NCBI GenBank assembly: GCA_963971405.1
Contig: OZ020491.1
Location: 33,159,019 to 33,223,018, forward strand
Length of the DNA: 64,000 bases
Origin: Psococerastis gibbosa
Lineage: Eukaryota; Arthropoda; Insecta; Psocodea; Psocidae
Direction of reading: 5' to 3'
Within the stretch, counting starts at the first letter, position 1. Each line of letters begins with the position of its first letter. Positions 10,417 through 20,960 of this stretch are shown in pieces. The translations under genes and the position numbers were made by a program. The notes below the pieces were generated by a model that worked only from the letters and a program-made list of their open reading frames with translations, did no database searches and had not been told where the DNA came from.

Positions 10417-12024
10417 ATGCCTGTTGCGGAGAAACTGCCGAGTAGCAATACGAGCCAACGAATCTTAAACCTCATGAATCTAGTAGAAAAAATGAGAAAA
10501 AAGAACATTCCCGACAATATTGGCGATATGGTAGCTTTCGTGGGCCTTACAAAATCAGGGAAAAGCGCCTTGATAAACTGTCTTATGGGAAGTCCTCTAA
10601 TATGCATGAAAGATCCAGACACTGACGACCCGATAATTGTAAACGGGGCCAATAGCAAGGGGCCGAAAATTGGGGTTGAAGGAGAGTCCGAAACAGAACA
10701 TCCCGAGAAATTCGGATACCTGCCAGGCACTGAGATCGAAATGTGGGATTTCGCTGGGTTTGGAGATAACAAAGGGACGGATCAAGAGATTTTAAATGCT
10801 ATTTCCTATCAGACGATACTGCGGGCAAAGCGTAGTGTCCGGTTTGTTGTGGTTGCTTCTTACCATTTGATCAAAGGTGACAATATCGTGCCATTTTTTG
10901 AGTTGCTACAACAATTGCTTCTGATATGCCCACAAATAGCACAAAGTTTGTGTATAGTTGGCTCAAAAGGGAATAGCTCTAGTCTTAGAGGGGCATTGCG
11001 GAAGTCATCAAATCAGAAATTCCCAAATGCAGATGCAACTAGGAGGGAATTGATTGAAAGAAGCCAAAAATTGATTGATAATGTGTTGATGAATGACTCG
11101 TTTGTTGATTTTAGATCTCCGGCGATTGTAGGTAATGCTTCAGAAGAGCAGTTTACGTTACCCAACTTGCAAGAAATTGTGAATTGTATAAAAAATTTGA
11201 AAGGCGTCAAGATGGGTGATGTTCCTCTCATAGTTAGCCATGAAGCTAAGTGTGATATTTCTGAATATTATGAGGTTTGTCATTCTATTGTCAGAAAAAA
11301 CATTGACGAAATATGTCAATGTTTGAAAAAGTATATAGATTCAAATGGAATTGGTGTAATTGACGGTAATTTGAAATCCAAATTGGCTATTCACAGACAT
11401 GGTAAGGAAGCTGTTAAAGTTATTTTAGAGAAAACGAAAGATTTCGAAACTTTTTTTGAAGTGATAAAAGACAAAGCAGTCGGGGGAGCAAGTTCCAAAT
11501 TCCCAGAGTATATCACACAATTACACTTCATGGAAGAATTGCGGGGCTTATTAAATACAAGCGATAAGCCAACTGAAGGAACAGATGCGTTTTACAATAC
11601 AATATTGTCATGTCTTACCGCTGGTCTGTCACAATATGATACCCTTATCTCTCAATGTGAGGTTACAATTGAACGAGAAAAAAAGGAAGAGGCTGCTTTA
11701 AAAGAAAAACACGAAATCGAAGTGAAGGAAAAGAGAGAAGAGATCGAGAGATTAAACCAAGCCAAAGTCGCTGCTGAAGCTGCGAAAGCAGTTGAAGCAA
11801 CTCGCGCTGCTGAAGCCATAAGATCAGCTGAAGCCGCAAGAGCTGCTGAAGCTAAAGCTGCTGAAGCTGCGAGAAATGCGGAAGCTGCGAGAGTTGCAGA
11901 TGCTGCCCGAGCAGCGGAAGCGGCTCTAGCTGCACAAGTTGCACAAGACGCAGCTATACGAGCTTTACTAGCTGCTCAGCCGGTTCCCCATAAGAAGAAA
12001 AAGAAGTGGTACCGTCGAATTTAG
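10417..12024 (+). CDS. Paralogous GTPase 1 (septin/AIG1-like G domain, coiled coil, Lys-rich tail)
   Basis: 535-residue protein in a single exon. P-loop GLTKSGKS is at residues 43-50, a possible switch segment GESETEHP at 89-96, and G3 DFAGFGDNKG at 111-120. A G4-position motif SKGN at 183-186 replaces the SKGD of the two paralogues. Residues about 200-415 are conserved among the three. From about 416 the protein is highly charged, then becomes Ala/Glu-rich with AEAAR-type repeats (predicted coiled coil). It ends in a basic tail (HKKKKKWYRR) that could bind acidic lipids or RNA. There is no signal peptide. The start is the first ATG after the putative splice acceptor and aligns with both paralogues. 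DFPGFGD resembles the septin G3, and small GTPases with coiled-coil tails occur among GIMAP/AIG1 and septin-like proteins. Family assignment is tentative and function unknown. Loss of the G4 Asp may alter guanine specificity. Confidence 0.88.
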   Translation: MPVAEKLPSSNTSQRILNLMNLVEKMRKKNIPDNIGDMVAFVGLTKSGKSALINCLMGSPLICMKDPDTDDPIIVNGANSKGPKIGVEGESETEHPEKFGYLPGTEIEMWDFAGFGDNKGTDQEILNAISYQTILRAKRSVRFVVVASYHLIKGDNIVPFFELLQQLLLICPQIAQSLCIVGSKGNSSSLRGALRKSSNQKFPNADATRRELIERSQKLIDNVLMNDSFVDFRSPAIVGNASEEQFTLPNLQEIVNCIKNLKGVKMGDVPLIVSHEAKCDISEYYEVCHSIVRKNIDEICQCLKKYIDSNGIGVIDGNLKSKLAIHRHGKEAVKVILEKTKDFETFFEVIKDKAVGGASSKFPEYITQLHFMEELRGLLNTSDKPTEGTDAFYNTILSCLTAGLSQYDTLISQCEVTIEREKKEEAALKEKHEIEVKEKREEIERLNQAKVAAEAAKAVEATRAAEAIRSAEAARAAEAKAAEAARNAEAARVADAARAAEAALAAQVAQDAAIRALLAAQPVPHKKKKKWYRRI

Positions 12025-12618
12025 TAGATTGAGAAGTAGGTAATTTAGTAGAAATCGACATATTAAAGAAGGAATTTATTTTCCTACTGCAATGATGCTT
12101 TAAATTGTAATTTATAAGCTAAACGTGGTTCCTGTTTTTTATTTTTATTTCCTAATGCAATTTTTTCCGTAGTTACTTACCATCTGCGTAGAACATAGTC
12201 CACGCAAAACTCATTGAAAACTTCTACTCACAGATATTTAGGATTTAGCCCATTGTCCCTTGTAACTGAGGTACGGTAAAGGGTTCCACAGGTCGTTCAA
12301 TTATAACTTGTGTACTGTATAGAATGCACAATATTATTGTACCTTATTCATTTCACGGTGCGGTCTACCTAGCTAGAAAAGTAGCTAGTGACGGCAGTGC
12401 CACCTGTGGTACCTAGGTATACATGCATCGAAGATATACATCCAGTATATATATAGGTATGTCTCATTTACCGTATCCATATATCGTTTACTTATATCGT
12501 AGGCATACTTATATAGTATTGATCTTAGTTATTTTTTCACAGAATAAATTTCGAACAAAAAACCGATTTTCGCTGCGTCAGAAGCTTCAATTACAATCAA
12601 CAGCAAAGAGCAATAAAC
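12025..12618 (+). promoter_or_regulatory. Intergenic region between GTPase genes 1 and 2
   Basis: 594 bp. The first part should hold the 3' UTR of gene 1 (only a weak ATTAAAG at 12062). The rest should hold the promoter, any 5' exon and the 5' intron of gene 2. A T-rich acceptor (TTAGTTATTTTTTCACAG) ends at 12542, 76 nt before the ATG. No other gene or TE copy is apparent, although a short block near 12192 (atagtccacgcaaaac) resembles the end of the palindrome at 59062-59265. Confidence 0.5.
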
Positions 12619-14274
12619 ATGAGCACAAGTGAAGGTTTTAGTCTAGGAATAATGAACTTAATGACTCGAGTAGAGAACCTGAGAAAAAGAAATGTCACTG
12701 ATGTCAGTGGTGATATTGTGGCTTTTGTTGGACTAACCAAGTCAGGGAAAAGTACGTTGATAAACTGCATGATGGGAAACCCTCTCATATGTCGAAAAGA
12801 TCCCGACACAAATGATGTATATATAGTCAATAATACCAGTGTTTGTGAAAATAGACCTAAAATCGGAGTGGATGGCGGTGAATCTGAAACAGACGATCCG
12901 AAAACATATGGCCAATTACCAGGAACAAACATGACAATGGTTGATTTCCCGGGATTCGGCGATAACAAAGGAGTCGATCAAGAAATAGTTAATGCAATTT
13001 CTTATCAAATTATTTTGCGAGCAAGGAACAGTGTTCGCTTTGTTGTGGTTGCCTCGTACCATTTAATTAAAGGCGATAATCCAGTGCCATTTTTTGAGTT
13101 GCTGCATCAATTGCTTCATATTTGTCCAGATATAGCGCGCAGTTTGTGTATAGTTGGCTCGAAAGGTGATGACACAAGTCTCAAGTGGTCGTTACAAAAA
13201 GCCACTACACTGGACTTCCCTCACGCGGATGCCACTAGAAGAGAAATGATTGTTAGTAGTCAACGACTCCTTACTAAAGTTCTGCTCAATGGCACTTACG
13301 TTGATTTCAAAGCCCCTAAGTTAAATGATGGTGTATTTGAAGGACCATTTGTGTTGCCCAACTTGAGTGAAATCGTGGATTGCATAAAAATGCTAAGGGG
13401 AGCTCATGTTGGAGACATGCCTCTTATATTAAGCCACGAAGCTGAATGTAACATAGTTGAATACTATCATGTTTGCCTCCAAGTTCTTAAAAGAAATATT
13501 GATGAATTGTGTTACTGTCTAAAAAAACACATGGACTCAAAAGGTATAGATGTAGTCGATGGAAATTATGAATTTAAGTTAACTATGCACAAAAGTGGGA
13601 AAGATGGTGTTGTGGAAATTTTGGAGAAAATAGAGGACTTTGAAAGTTTTATTCATGTGATAAAAGACCTGGGGATAGGAGTTAGGTCAGAATTTCCGGA
13701 ATACATTGCCAGATTCGGTTTTATGGAACAGTTGCGATGCTTGCACAAGAAAACTGAACAACAAGGAACAGAAGAATTTTTTATGGTTATACTAGCATGT
13801 CTTAACAATGGTCTAGCGCAATATAATGCTCTTATTGCTCAATGCGAGGCCAGCATTGAAAGAGAAAATGTCGAAAAAGAAAAGATTGAAAAGAGATACC
13901 AAATGGAAATCGATGTACTTAACGAAAAGGCGGAGAAAGTAAACCAAGAGAAAGAAGAAGCTGAGGCTAAAGCTGCGGCAGAAACAGAACGCGCTGATAA
14001 AGCTTCGCGGGCTGCCGAAGAACTTCGAGCCTTGGAGGGGCGAGCTTTTGAATCACTACGAGCAACGGAGGCTGCCAGAATAGAAGATATGCGAGCTGCA
14101 AAGGATGCTGAAAGTGCGCGAGCTGATGAAGCTATGCGGGTGGCGGAAGCTGCAAAGGCTGCATCTGCTGCCGCTATAGCTGCTCAACCAAAGAAGCCAA
14201 GAGGATTAGGCAGTATTTTAAGCAATATTCTACCCTTTGTTCCTCTTGCATTTAGTTTCTTGAGGAAACAGTAA
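12619..14274 (+). CDS. Paralogous GTPase 2 (G domain, coiled coil, hydrophobic C-terminal tail)
   Basis: 551-residue single-exon paralogue 594 bp downstream of gene 1 on the same strand. P-loop GLTKSGKS is at 38-45, GESETDDP at 87-94, G3 DFPGFGDNKG at 109-118, and SKGD at 181-184. The region to about residue 410 aligns with both paralogues without large gaps. The tail (about 415-525) is Lys/Glu- then Ala/Arg-rich and should form a coiled coil. The last 24 residues contain a hydrophobic stretch (ILSNILPFVPLAFSFL, about 533-548) followed only by RKQ. This layout suits a C-terminal membrane anchor, though the stretch is short and contains prolines. The putative 5' splice acceptor at 12541-12542 matches the family pattern. 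An AATAAA occurs at 14382-14387. Function unknown. Confidence 0.88.
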   Translation: MSTSEGFSLGIMNLMTRVENLRKRNVTDVSGDIVAFVGLTKSGKSTLINCMMGNPLICRKDPDTNDVYIVNNTSVCENRPKIGVDGGESETDDPKTYGQLPGTNMTMVDFPGFGDNKGVDQEIVNAISYQIILRARNSVRFVVVASYHLIKGDNPVPFFELLHQLLHICPDIARSLCIVGSKGDDTSLKWSLQKATTLDFPHADATRREMIVSSQRLLTKVLLNGTYVDFKAPKLNDGVFEGPFVLPNLSEIVDCIKMLRGAHVGDMPLILSHEAECNIVEYYHVCLQVLKRNIDELCYCLKKHMDSKGIDVVDGNYEFKLTMHKSGKDGVVEILEKIEDFESFIHVIKDLGIGVRSEFPEYIARFGFMEQLRCLHKKTEQQGTEEFFMVILACLNNGLAQYNALIAQCEASIERENVEKEKIEKRYQMEIDVLNEKAEKVNQEKEEAEAKAAAETERADKASRAAEELRALEGRAFESLRATEAARIEDMRAAKDAESARADEAMRVAEAAKAASAAAIAAQPKKPRGLGSILSNILPFVPLAFSFLRKQ

Positions 14275-14381
14275 GATAATATTGTGAATAACAAGGTGCA
14301 GTGTTTAAGAATGGTTATATCGTACTTCTTCGTAATCAGGATATAACCCGGACTTTATTATTTCAGTAGGTACGGTACCTG

Positions 14382-14387
14382 AATAAA
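14382..14387 (+). terminator. Candidate polyadenylation signal of GTPase gene 2
   Basis: AATAAA 108 bp past the stop codon, followed by a T-rich stretch. It is the first canonical signal downstream. Confidence 0.4.
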
Positions 14388-14648
14388 TTGAATTTTTTTT
14401 CTTCAAAAAGCTGTTTTTGTCATTTGGCATGACGTAGCAATTAACTACATTAAGAGAGTTGAAAATAGGATTTATACATACATTTATTAAGCTGGCCATT
14501 CACGAGGGCTCCATACAGACTCGCGCCAAGCCAAATGACGCGTCCTGTTCCATTTGGCGTTAGCGCCATTTAGAGGGGTCATCACGACTACGCTGAACCA
14601 GTCGCTCCAAATCTTTCAAATTGTACAGTGTGACGATATGGAAGAGGT

Positions 14649-15130
14649 TTGTTTTATTGTTTTACCCGCGCCTTATCCCTTCGAAGGGGTCGGCGACTTG
14701 GATCTTTTTCTTCCACGCAATACGGTTTTCGGTGTCCTCTAAGGGGGACGCCCGTATACTCGCTTCTGTTTCAATCCATGCATAGTGATTGGCCACCTTT
14801 TCAGCCGGCTGGCCAGGCCTGACGCCTTGGTTTGACATCGGAGTACCTTCTCGTAGATGCTTGCCTTACTAGGCTAACGGGCACATCCACGCACGCTTTT
14901 AGGGCGGCGTGTACTCGCCCTGACACCAGCTCGTCATTGGTTCTGTGGGTGCTTCTGGACAGTCAGGCTTCTGCCCCCGACTGCCCCCCACACCTGGTAA
15001 GCTGGCCGCTGCATTGTCAGGGATTGCTTATTTGGTAAACCTTATTCGCAACTACCCACTATATCTAGTGGGCGTCCCCCTATCCGCAACCTGGGGACCC
15101 TGCCGGTAGCCTGCAGCTCGGCCTCGGCCT
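14649..15130. mobile_element. 482-bp retroposon nested in the TIR element
   Basis: Flanked by an exact 15-bp direct repeat CGATATGGAAGAGGT (14634-14648 and 15131-15145), a length typical of LINE-mediated target duplications. The sequence is more GC-rich than its surroundings and starts with a T-rich run (TTTGTTTTATTGTTTTACCC), suggesting a minus-strand insertion. The block 'cccttcgaaggggtcggcga' is of the kind seen in LINE/SINE 3' regions. No long ORF. Confidence 0.75.
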
Positions 15131-15200
15131 CGATATGGAAGAGGTAATAAAGTAAAATAAATTTTATTTATCGAGGAATAAATTCTACATACATTTCATT

Positions 15201-15250
15201 AGTGGTTCAGAGGGGCACCTTTGGGAATTCCCGTGATGGGCCCCTCGACC
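15201..15250 (+). repeat. Repeat J
   Basis: The block 'gtggttcagaggggcacctt' ... 'gggcccctc' recurs inverted at 47201-47250 at high identity. Probably the tail of an interspersed retroposon. Confidence 0.6.
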
Positions 15251-15610
15251 TAATAGATAACATTTATATTAAAACTTATTCTAAACACTTAATCCACAAT
15301 ACAAAATAAATTCTTTTAAAATTGTATTACAAAACAAAACAATTAACTTCAGGTCGTGTTATTAAAAACGTCGTACCTATTTAAATTTTTAAATTTATTA
15401 AAGTTATTAAAATACATGCGTGTTATTAAAATACAAAAATAAAATAAAATATAATAGGTACTTTTACACTGTACAATTTGAAAGATTTGGAGCGACTGGT
15501 TCAGCGTAGTCGTGATGACCCCTCTAAATGGCGCTAACGCCGAATGGAACAGGACGCGCCATTTGGCTTGGCGCGAGTCCGTTTGGAGGCCTCGTGAATG
15601 TCCAGCTTTA

Positions 15611-16438
15611 CACCAGCTTGGTGGAAAGTTAGCTCTATTTAACACATACCGCGGGAATATAACCGGTTAAAGTTAGGTATCTATTTGTATTTGTGCTGAG
15701 CCAGCAGCAACACTTCTTTGGTACCTATTTACTTTACATATCTAGACCTACTGTATATACTTTTTAAATAGGTACTTACGGACTTTTGCTGCTATAAATG
15801 AGGAGTTAATGAAAAATTTGGAAATAAGGATTTTAATGGCAATACTAACCATAAAATAGCAACCGTGAAAGATCAGCGAATACATATTTTACAATCAATT
15901 TATCTCAAATATGATATAAGCCAGACTTGCCAAAAAAAGGAAATAATCGCTGCCTTCACTGTTCCTTGTTCACGTCACAGCAGAAAAATCTCGGTAAGTT
16001 AGAAAAAAATTAAATTAGGCTACTCGTGACTTCATGACATCATGGACTTCACTTAATAAACAAAAAGAAACAAAAACGTGTTTTAGCAAAACTTGTTATA
16101 ACTAATTTGACAAGTCGAATTAGTTATAACCATATAATATAATAGTCAAAAAATTAACTGTGTCTAAGAAACTGATGGTAAGTTGACGGAGGCACACTTT
16201 GCAAGTACCTATTTTGCGAACTACAATTACCTATCTTACATATGGGATACTTGCTTTCTAAATAATTAACTCTCTATGCTAGTTAAACAATTAATTCCCT
16301 TCCATGTTTTATTTCTTTATTTATTTATTTTAATGGAAGGATCCCCCTAAAAAACGTAGCACAGTTTAGTGAGAATAGATATACAGAGTACGGTGAAGCA
16401 TATTAAGCACCAGTCTTGGGCGAACAAAACAAAGAGTA
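15611..16438. other. No gene; one perfect hairpin
   Basis: Unassigned AT-rich sequence. At 16095-16130 is a 36-bp palindrome with 13-bp perfect outer arms (GTTATAACTAATT and its complement), probably a microMITE or chance structure. Confidence 0.5.
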
Positions 16439-17217
16439 AGAACCGGTCCGAGTTTACCCCAACATGCTTTCCAATTTATCAAAATTAGTAGATAGAGAAA
16501 ATGAGTAATTGGTAAATATAAAAATGGTAAATAATTTTCCTATGGTTAAATTTCCGATATCACGGTGGGGAGGGTTGTCCACCTGACCTGAGGTGAGGTA
16601 GATTCAATTACAGAACCAAATACTTTTCTGGGAAAGCAACCTGTCCGGTTTCGTTACTCAATTTATCACCTAAAACATACCTGAAAGTAGAAATCATCGA
16701 TAGAAAGGTTTCGCAGAAAAATTATTTTTTAGTCATTTTTCATTAAAATTTAGTAATTTTTATTTTTTAACCCCCAGAAGCAAACTATCAAGGGACAAGC
16801 GACCCACCGCATTCATCAACTTAATTAACAACTACAATATATGTGAATTTAAAAGAAATCGTTGGAGCCGTTTTTGGGAAATAATTTTTTTGGACGTTTT
16901 TTTGGAGGTTTTCGAAAATAAAATCCCCATAAATTGAGGTAGCCCCAAATTAAAAAAATGTTCCCGAGGTATGGTATGATTTTTTTAAAACTACATGCAA
17001 AATTTCATCAAAATCGACAGAGTAGTTTGCCCGGAAATCGACGCACAGATAGGCAGACAAACATACAGACAGACAGACTGAGAGACAGACAGACATTTCG
17101 TAAAAACCACTTCTTTGGGTTCCTGGGACCTCAAAACGTGTAATTCCGTTGAAATCTCGGAATTGAAAAATCGGAAAAAACAAAGCTTTCCTTATACTAC
17201 GTATAAATTGGAAAGCA
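16439..17217 (+). mobile_element. HINE-type element
   Basis: Full-length diverged copy. AGAACCGGTCCGAGTTTAC at the left end, TGCTTTCCAATTTAT subterminal repeat, GACA-rich microsatellite (17042-17094), and the right end ATAAATTGGAAAGCA. The left hairpin is damaged (ACCCC in place of ACTCG). Confidence 0.8.
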
Positions 17218-17403
17218 ACAAGACGAAGACAATAACCACAGATAAAGTATAAAACACCTATACAACAGCAAAGGTATACACCAATATGGCTATCGGTATT
17301 CGCCATGCCATTGGGCTAATAGGATATCCAGCGATTAAAATCCTTTAATCCTTTATGAGGTCACTTCCTCTTGCCTAATTATCAGACAACGGTAGATCAG
17401 CAC

Positions 17404-17893
17404 CAGAGGCGGATGCCGTGACCGGCACTGCGGGCAATTTGGAAGGCAGTTATATTCTTTGCCTCTAAAATCCAAGTGTTAACTGCACTCAAAATGCGTA
17501 AAACTCCACTATTTTGGACCTATTTAAAAAATAAATAAAAAACCCGGGCCCCCCTTGTGCAAGATTTTATTAATTCCCTGTAATATAGAAACCTTAATCC
17601 TCTGAAAATGGGTAAAACCCCAAATATTCCAGCCCTATTTTTCATAAACTTTCTCCCGGGGAGACCCCCGGGGCCCCCCCTGATATCCTCCAATCCCTCT
17701 GGCTCATGCGCAAAGTACACTAACGTCATTAATGTAAAATCTGCGTACGTCCATGGGAACGGCTTTCCCCATGTTATACACTTTTATGAAAATGGGTGGA
17801 GGGGCGCCAAATTATACACCGCCCCCTTCTGAAACCTATCGTTACGCTACTGACAAGTACCTCCTCCTTTCATGAGGTCTGGGACGGCCTCTG
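17404..17893. mobile_element. hAT-like MITE (family H), copy 1
   Basis: 490 bp between CAGAGGCGG and its inverted end (CGGCCTCTG), flanked by the exact 8-bp repeat ATCAGCAC (17396-17403 and 17894-17901). CAGAGGC-type ends with 8-bp duplications are characteristic of hAT transposons. A second copy is at 53311-53589. Non-coding; contains several C/G runs. Confidence 0.85.
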
Positions 17894-18166
17894 ATCAGCA
17901 CTGAACGTCGTGAGATAGACTACAAATGAAGAAAATATGACTTTAAGAACACTATTGCGTGGCTACATTTCTGCAGGAGTAATGGGTGTAAAATTCTATT
18001 AACTATCTCAATACAGTACCGTAATGTAAACCTAACACAAACCACCATGTCCCGAAGACATACCGAGTCCTGAATATTAGTAGAAGATCCCCCCCCCCCC
18101 GGTCTATTTGGCATGTTCATGACTTGTCCAGCAGCTGCGTTTTGCCCCAATGTCATTGTAGTAATT

Positions 18167-18390
18167 TTTAAAGGACTTTTTATGGACCCAGACCTACTTA
18201 TAATGTCTCATAGGTCCCTTGTCCAACGCAAATGATCCATATGATTTTTTGGCTATTGGCAAACTGATGGTATACGTTCTCGACGCCAACCTACACCGGC
18301 TACAAGAGATAATGGACAAGCTAAAACAAGCTTACCAGTCACGTTCTGAAACAGGCAAAAGACATGACTTAACCAAGTACAGATTCGAGC
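18167..18390 (-). repeat. Interspersed repeat F
   Basis: About 225 bp found also at 33833-34028, 62277-62521 and (split by a HINE) 24958-25112 + 25970-26046, with a scrap at 30430-30510. Signature blocks are 'catggggtcgttggcattg', 'cgtataccagtttgtcaatg' and 'cttccacctgttacac'. An open frame crosses this copy but is not shared intact with the others. No terminal repeats seen. Class unknown. Confidence 0.7.
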
Positions 18391-18599
18391 TCAAGTTACT
18401 CTCCTGCCAAAGGATATTTTTTAAAGGCCTGTAGGCGATCATGGCGTTTTAGGATTGTTGTAATACCGGGGTTTATTTTTTAATACCGCAGCAGTAAGGT
18501 GTCACGTGACGGTGCTAAAATATGCGCGGGAAATTCAAATTAATAAATATTATTAGAATGCAAGAGATTTTTTTTTCCTTTTATAAATTTTTTAATGAC

Positions 18600-18734
18600 A
18601 AGCAAACAATTTAATGAATGCATTCAGTCGCCTCTGTAGATTAGTACCCGTGATGAGTTACGACACGTCTCCGATTGCATGACGTGTAGACTCTCACAAG
18701 TACAAGCGCGCTGCCACCTTGCAATTGAAGTCGA
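18600..18734 (-). mobile_element. SINE-B copy
   Basis: Reverse copy of the repeat described at 55610-55800: 'acaatttaatgaatg', 'cgacacgtctccgat', 'acaagtacaagcgcgctg' and 'ccaccttgcaattgaagtcg'. Truncated and diverged. Confidence 0.65.
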
Positions 18735-19440
18735 TAATGCACAATCATTAACATTAAAACGTACAGGTAGAATTTTTAAGTAGGCCCCTATAATAAGTTA
18801 GGAATTTTAATTATTATGTAGACCTACATGGTTTTAGCGTCATAATGAAGGGAGATTTAGCCCGAAAAACATATATTTTACACTAGTAGTCAGAGAAAAA
18901 TTGGAGCAAAGGGAGCAAAGACGCACAGCTGAGAGTCAATTCCGTACTTTTGTAAGAAAATTCTCCCGTCGGGTAAACTTTAGCGCCCAAGTTTGCTAAC
19001 ACTTGTGACAGAATTAACTCAGATTTACAGTTTGCTCAGCCCCGCAAATTCTTTTCCCCAAATACCGGAAATAGTTTTACAGCTGAGGCAAGTTTTGCTT
19101 TACATTCAAACTTTTTATTCTTCTCTCTATAATATATTTATGTGGTTTGACATTCAATGCGTCGTTTTACCTCTTTTATTCAGCAATTTTCATGAAGATG
19201 TGTTACGGTACCTACTGTTGACAGCTACTAACTCACCTGTATTTTTACGATGAGGCTGATGCAGGTTTGAATAAGGTCCTGTCTGCAACAAACTATAAAC
19301 AGACCGGTGACTAACAAAATCACAAAAAAAAAATATTTCAGCGATTATAAGCTACCGAATGGGGGAATTTTACAAATTTTACTTTAATAAAATTGCTTTG
19401 TTTTTTAATAATACTAATGATACAATAATCTGTCGGAATT
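18735..19440. other. No gene recognised
   Basis: AT-rich sequence. A frame at 18993-19253 is Leu/Phe-rich but has no recognisable motif, and low-complexity sequence follows. Confidence 0.4.
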
Positions 19441-19465
19441 AGGTACTTCTTCTTCCCCCTCCCCC

Positions 19466-19775
19466 CTAATGCCGCGCTAACGCCGTGAGCTCGGCCATTG
19501 TTTTCCCTCTTGCTCCGGCGAGTTGTTCAATCCTTTCCTCGAGAGTTGGCCTCGGTCTGCCAATGGATCTTCTTCCTTGTGGCCTTGCTTCCGCCAACCT
19601 CCGGGTCCTCCTGTTCTCGTCCAACCTTTGGACGTGGCCGAACCATTGCAGCTGCTTGTTTTCCATTCTTCTCTCTTTGGAATCCACTTGCAGGTCTTGT
19701 CTGATGCGGTCATTTCGGATTCGGTCCCACTTTGATCGACTAGAAATCCGTCTTATAGGCACTTCATGTAAGTCG
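19466..19775 (-). pseudogene. RTE-like LINE, C-terminal fragment
   Basis: The minus-strand frame encodes the conserved C-terminal pattern of RTE-type ORFs: DRIRNDRIRQDL, then QLQWFGHVQRLDENR, then GRPRPTLEERIEQLAGARGK, ending shortly after AELTALAR. No RT core precedes it, so it is 5'-truncated. The pattern is shared with the fragments at 59322-59425 and, more distantly, 35517-35757. Confidence 0.75.
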
Positions 19776-20104
19776 TGATAATTTTACTCAGGTCACTTGT
19801 TGTATTCTGGGACGATCGCTGGGACACGAAAATGTAAGGTAAGTATGTAGACTAAAGAGGGAAAATACCATATGGAGTAGCAGCTGTCCCAATAGCCTAT
19901 TCATAACTCATAAGTATGTACATAATAGGCCTATGTAATACTACAAAGAGCAAGCGCACTGTAGATACTCACTGCAGACAGAGTGCAGCTACTACTATGT
20001 GTTGTAACCTGTACTGTGTTGTTATAGCGAGTGCTTCCGACATACGATCGTATTTACGCATTTAGGGCAAACGTAGGGCAAAAGTATTTGAAATCATTCA
20101 CTTT

Positions 20105-20960
20105 TTGCTTTCCAATTTACACGTAGTATAAGGAAAGCTTTGTGATGGTCGAAATTTTCGATTCCGAGATTTCAACGGATTTACACGTTTTGAGGTACCA
20201 GGAACCCAAAAAAGTGTTTTTTACGAAATGTCTGTCTGTCTGTCGCTCTGTCTGTCTGTCTGTCTATTCATCAATTTCCGGGCAAACTACTCAGTTGATT
20301 TTGATGAAATTCGGCATGTAGGTTCACAAAAATCATACCTCGTGACCATTTTTTTTTATTTTGGGCTAATTCAATTTGGGGGGTTTTATTTTCAAAGTAC
20401 TCCGAAAAAACGTCTAAAAAATTTATTTCTCGAAAGCGGCTCCAAGGATTTATTTAAATTCACATATATTGTAGTCGTTATTAATTTTGAAAAAATGCGG
20501 GGGATTGCTTGCCCCTTGATAGTTTGCTTCTGGGGGTAAAAAAATAAAAATTACTAAATTTTAATGAAAAATGACTAAAAAATAATTTTTATTCGAAACC
20601 TTTCTATCGATGATTTCTACCTTCAGGCATGTTTTAGGTGTTAAATTGAGTAACGAAACTGGACAGGTTGCTTTCCCAAAAAACTATTTGGTTTTGCACA
20701 AAAAATTATTTTTTTGAAAAAATGATAGACAATTCGTGCTCAAATGCATTGCGCGCCCTGCCATTATTGCTCTGTGTGGTAATTTGTTGGTCTGACCTAT
20801 CTTGAATTTACCTCACCTCCAGTGACATCAGGTGGACAACCCCCCCCCCCCCCCCCCCCGAGATGCCCGAAATTTAACAATAGGAAAATCATTTACCATG
20901 TAATTACTCAATTTCTCTATCTACTAATTTTGATAAATTGGAAAGCATGTTCGAGTAAAC
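20105..20960 (-). mobile_element. HINE-type element
   Basis: Reverse-orientation copy. Starts TTGCTTTCCAATTTACACGT, then the stem-loop complement GGAAAGC, a TGTC microsatellite (20229-20262), an 18-C run (20842-20859), and ATAAATTGGAAAGCATGTTC at the far end. It is truncated in the terminal hairpin (GAGTAAAC then unrelated sequence), so the last ~15 bp are lost. Confidence 0.8.

Larger units (their letters stand above)
14490..15607. mobile_element. 1.1-kb DNA transposon with ~140-bp TIRs and TTA duplication
   Basis: The left end (AGCTGGCCATTCACGAGG at 14490) and about 140 following bp recur inverted at 15471-15607 with few mismatches, including the inner end AAATTGTACAGTGT. TTA directly flanks both ends (14487-14489, 15608-15610). 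A 3-bp TTA/TWA duplication suits PIF/Harbinger elements; that is inference. No transposase is visible. The interior holds a later retroposon insertion (14649-15130) and a fragment of repeat J (15201-15250). Confidence 0.8.

Noticed and set aside
10417..14274. GTPase genes as retrocopies because they lack introns in the coding region
   Set aside because: No poly(A) tail or target duplication flanks them, and all three keep a splice acceptor at the same upstream position. DNA-level duplication is more likely.
19485..19778. 97-aa plus-strand frame and relatives
   Set aside because: It is antisense to the RTE-like LINE C-terminus, which has the recognisable motif on the minus strand.
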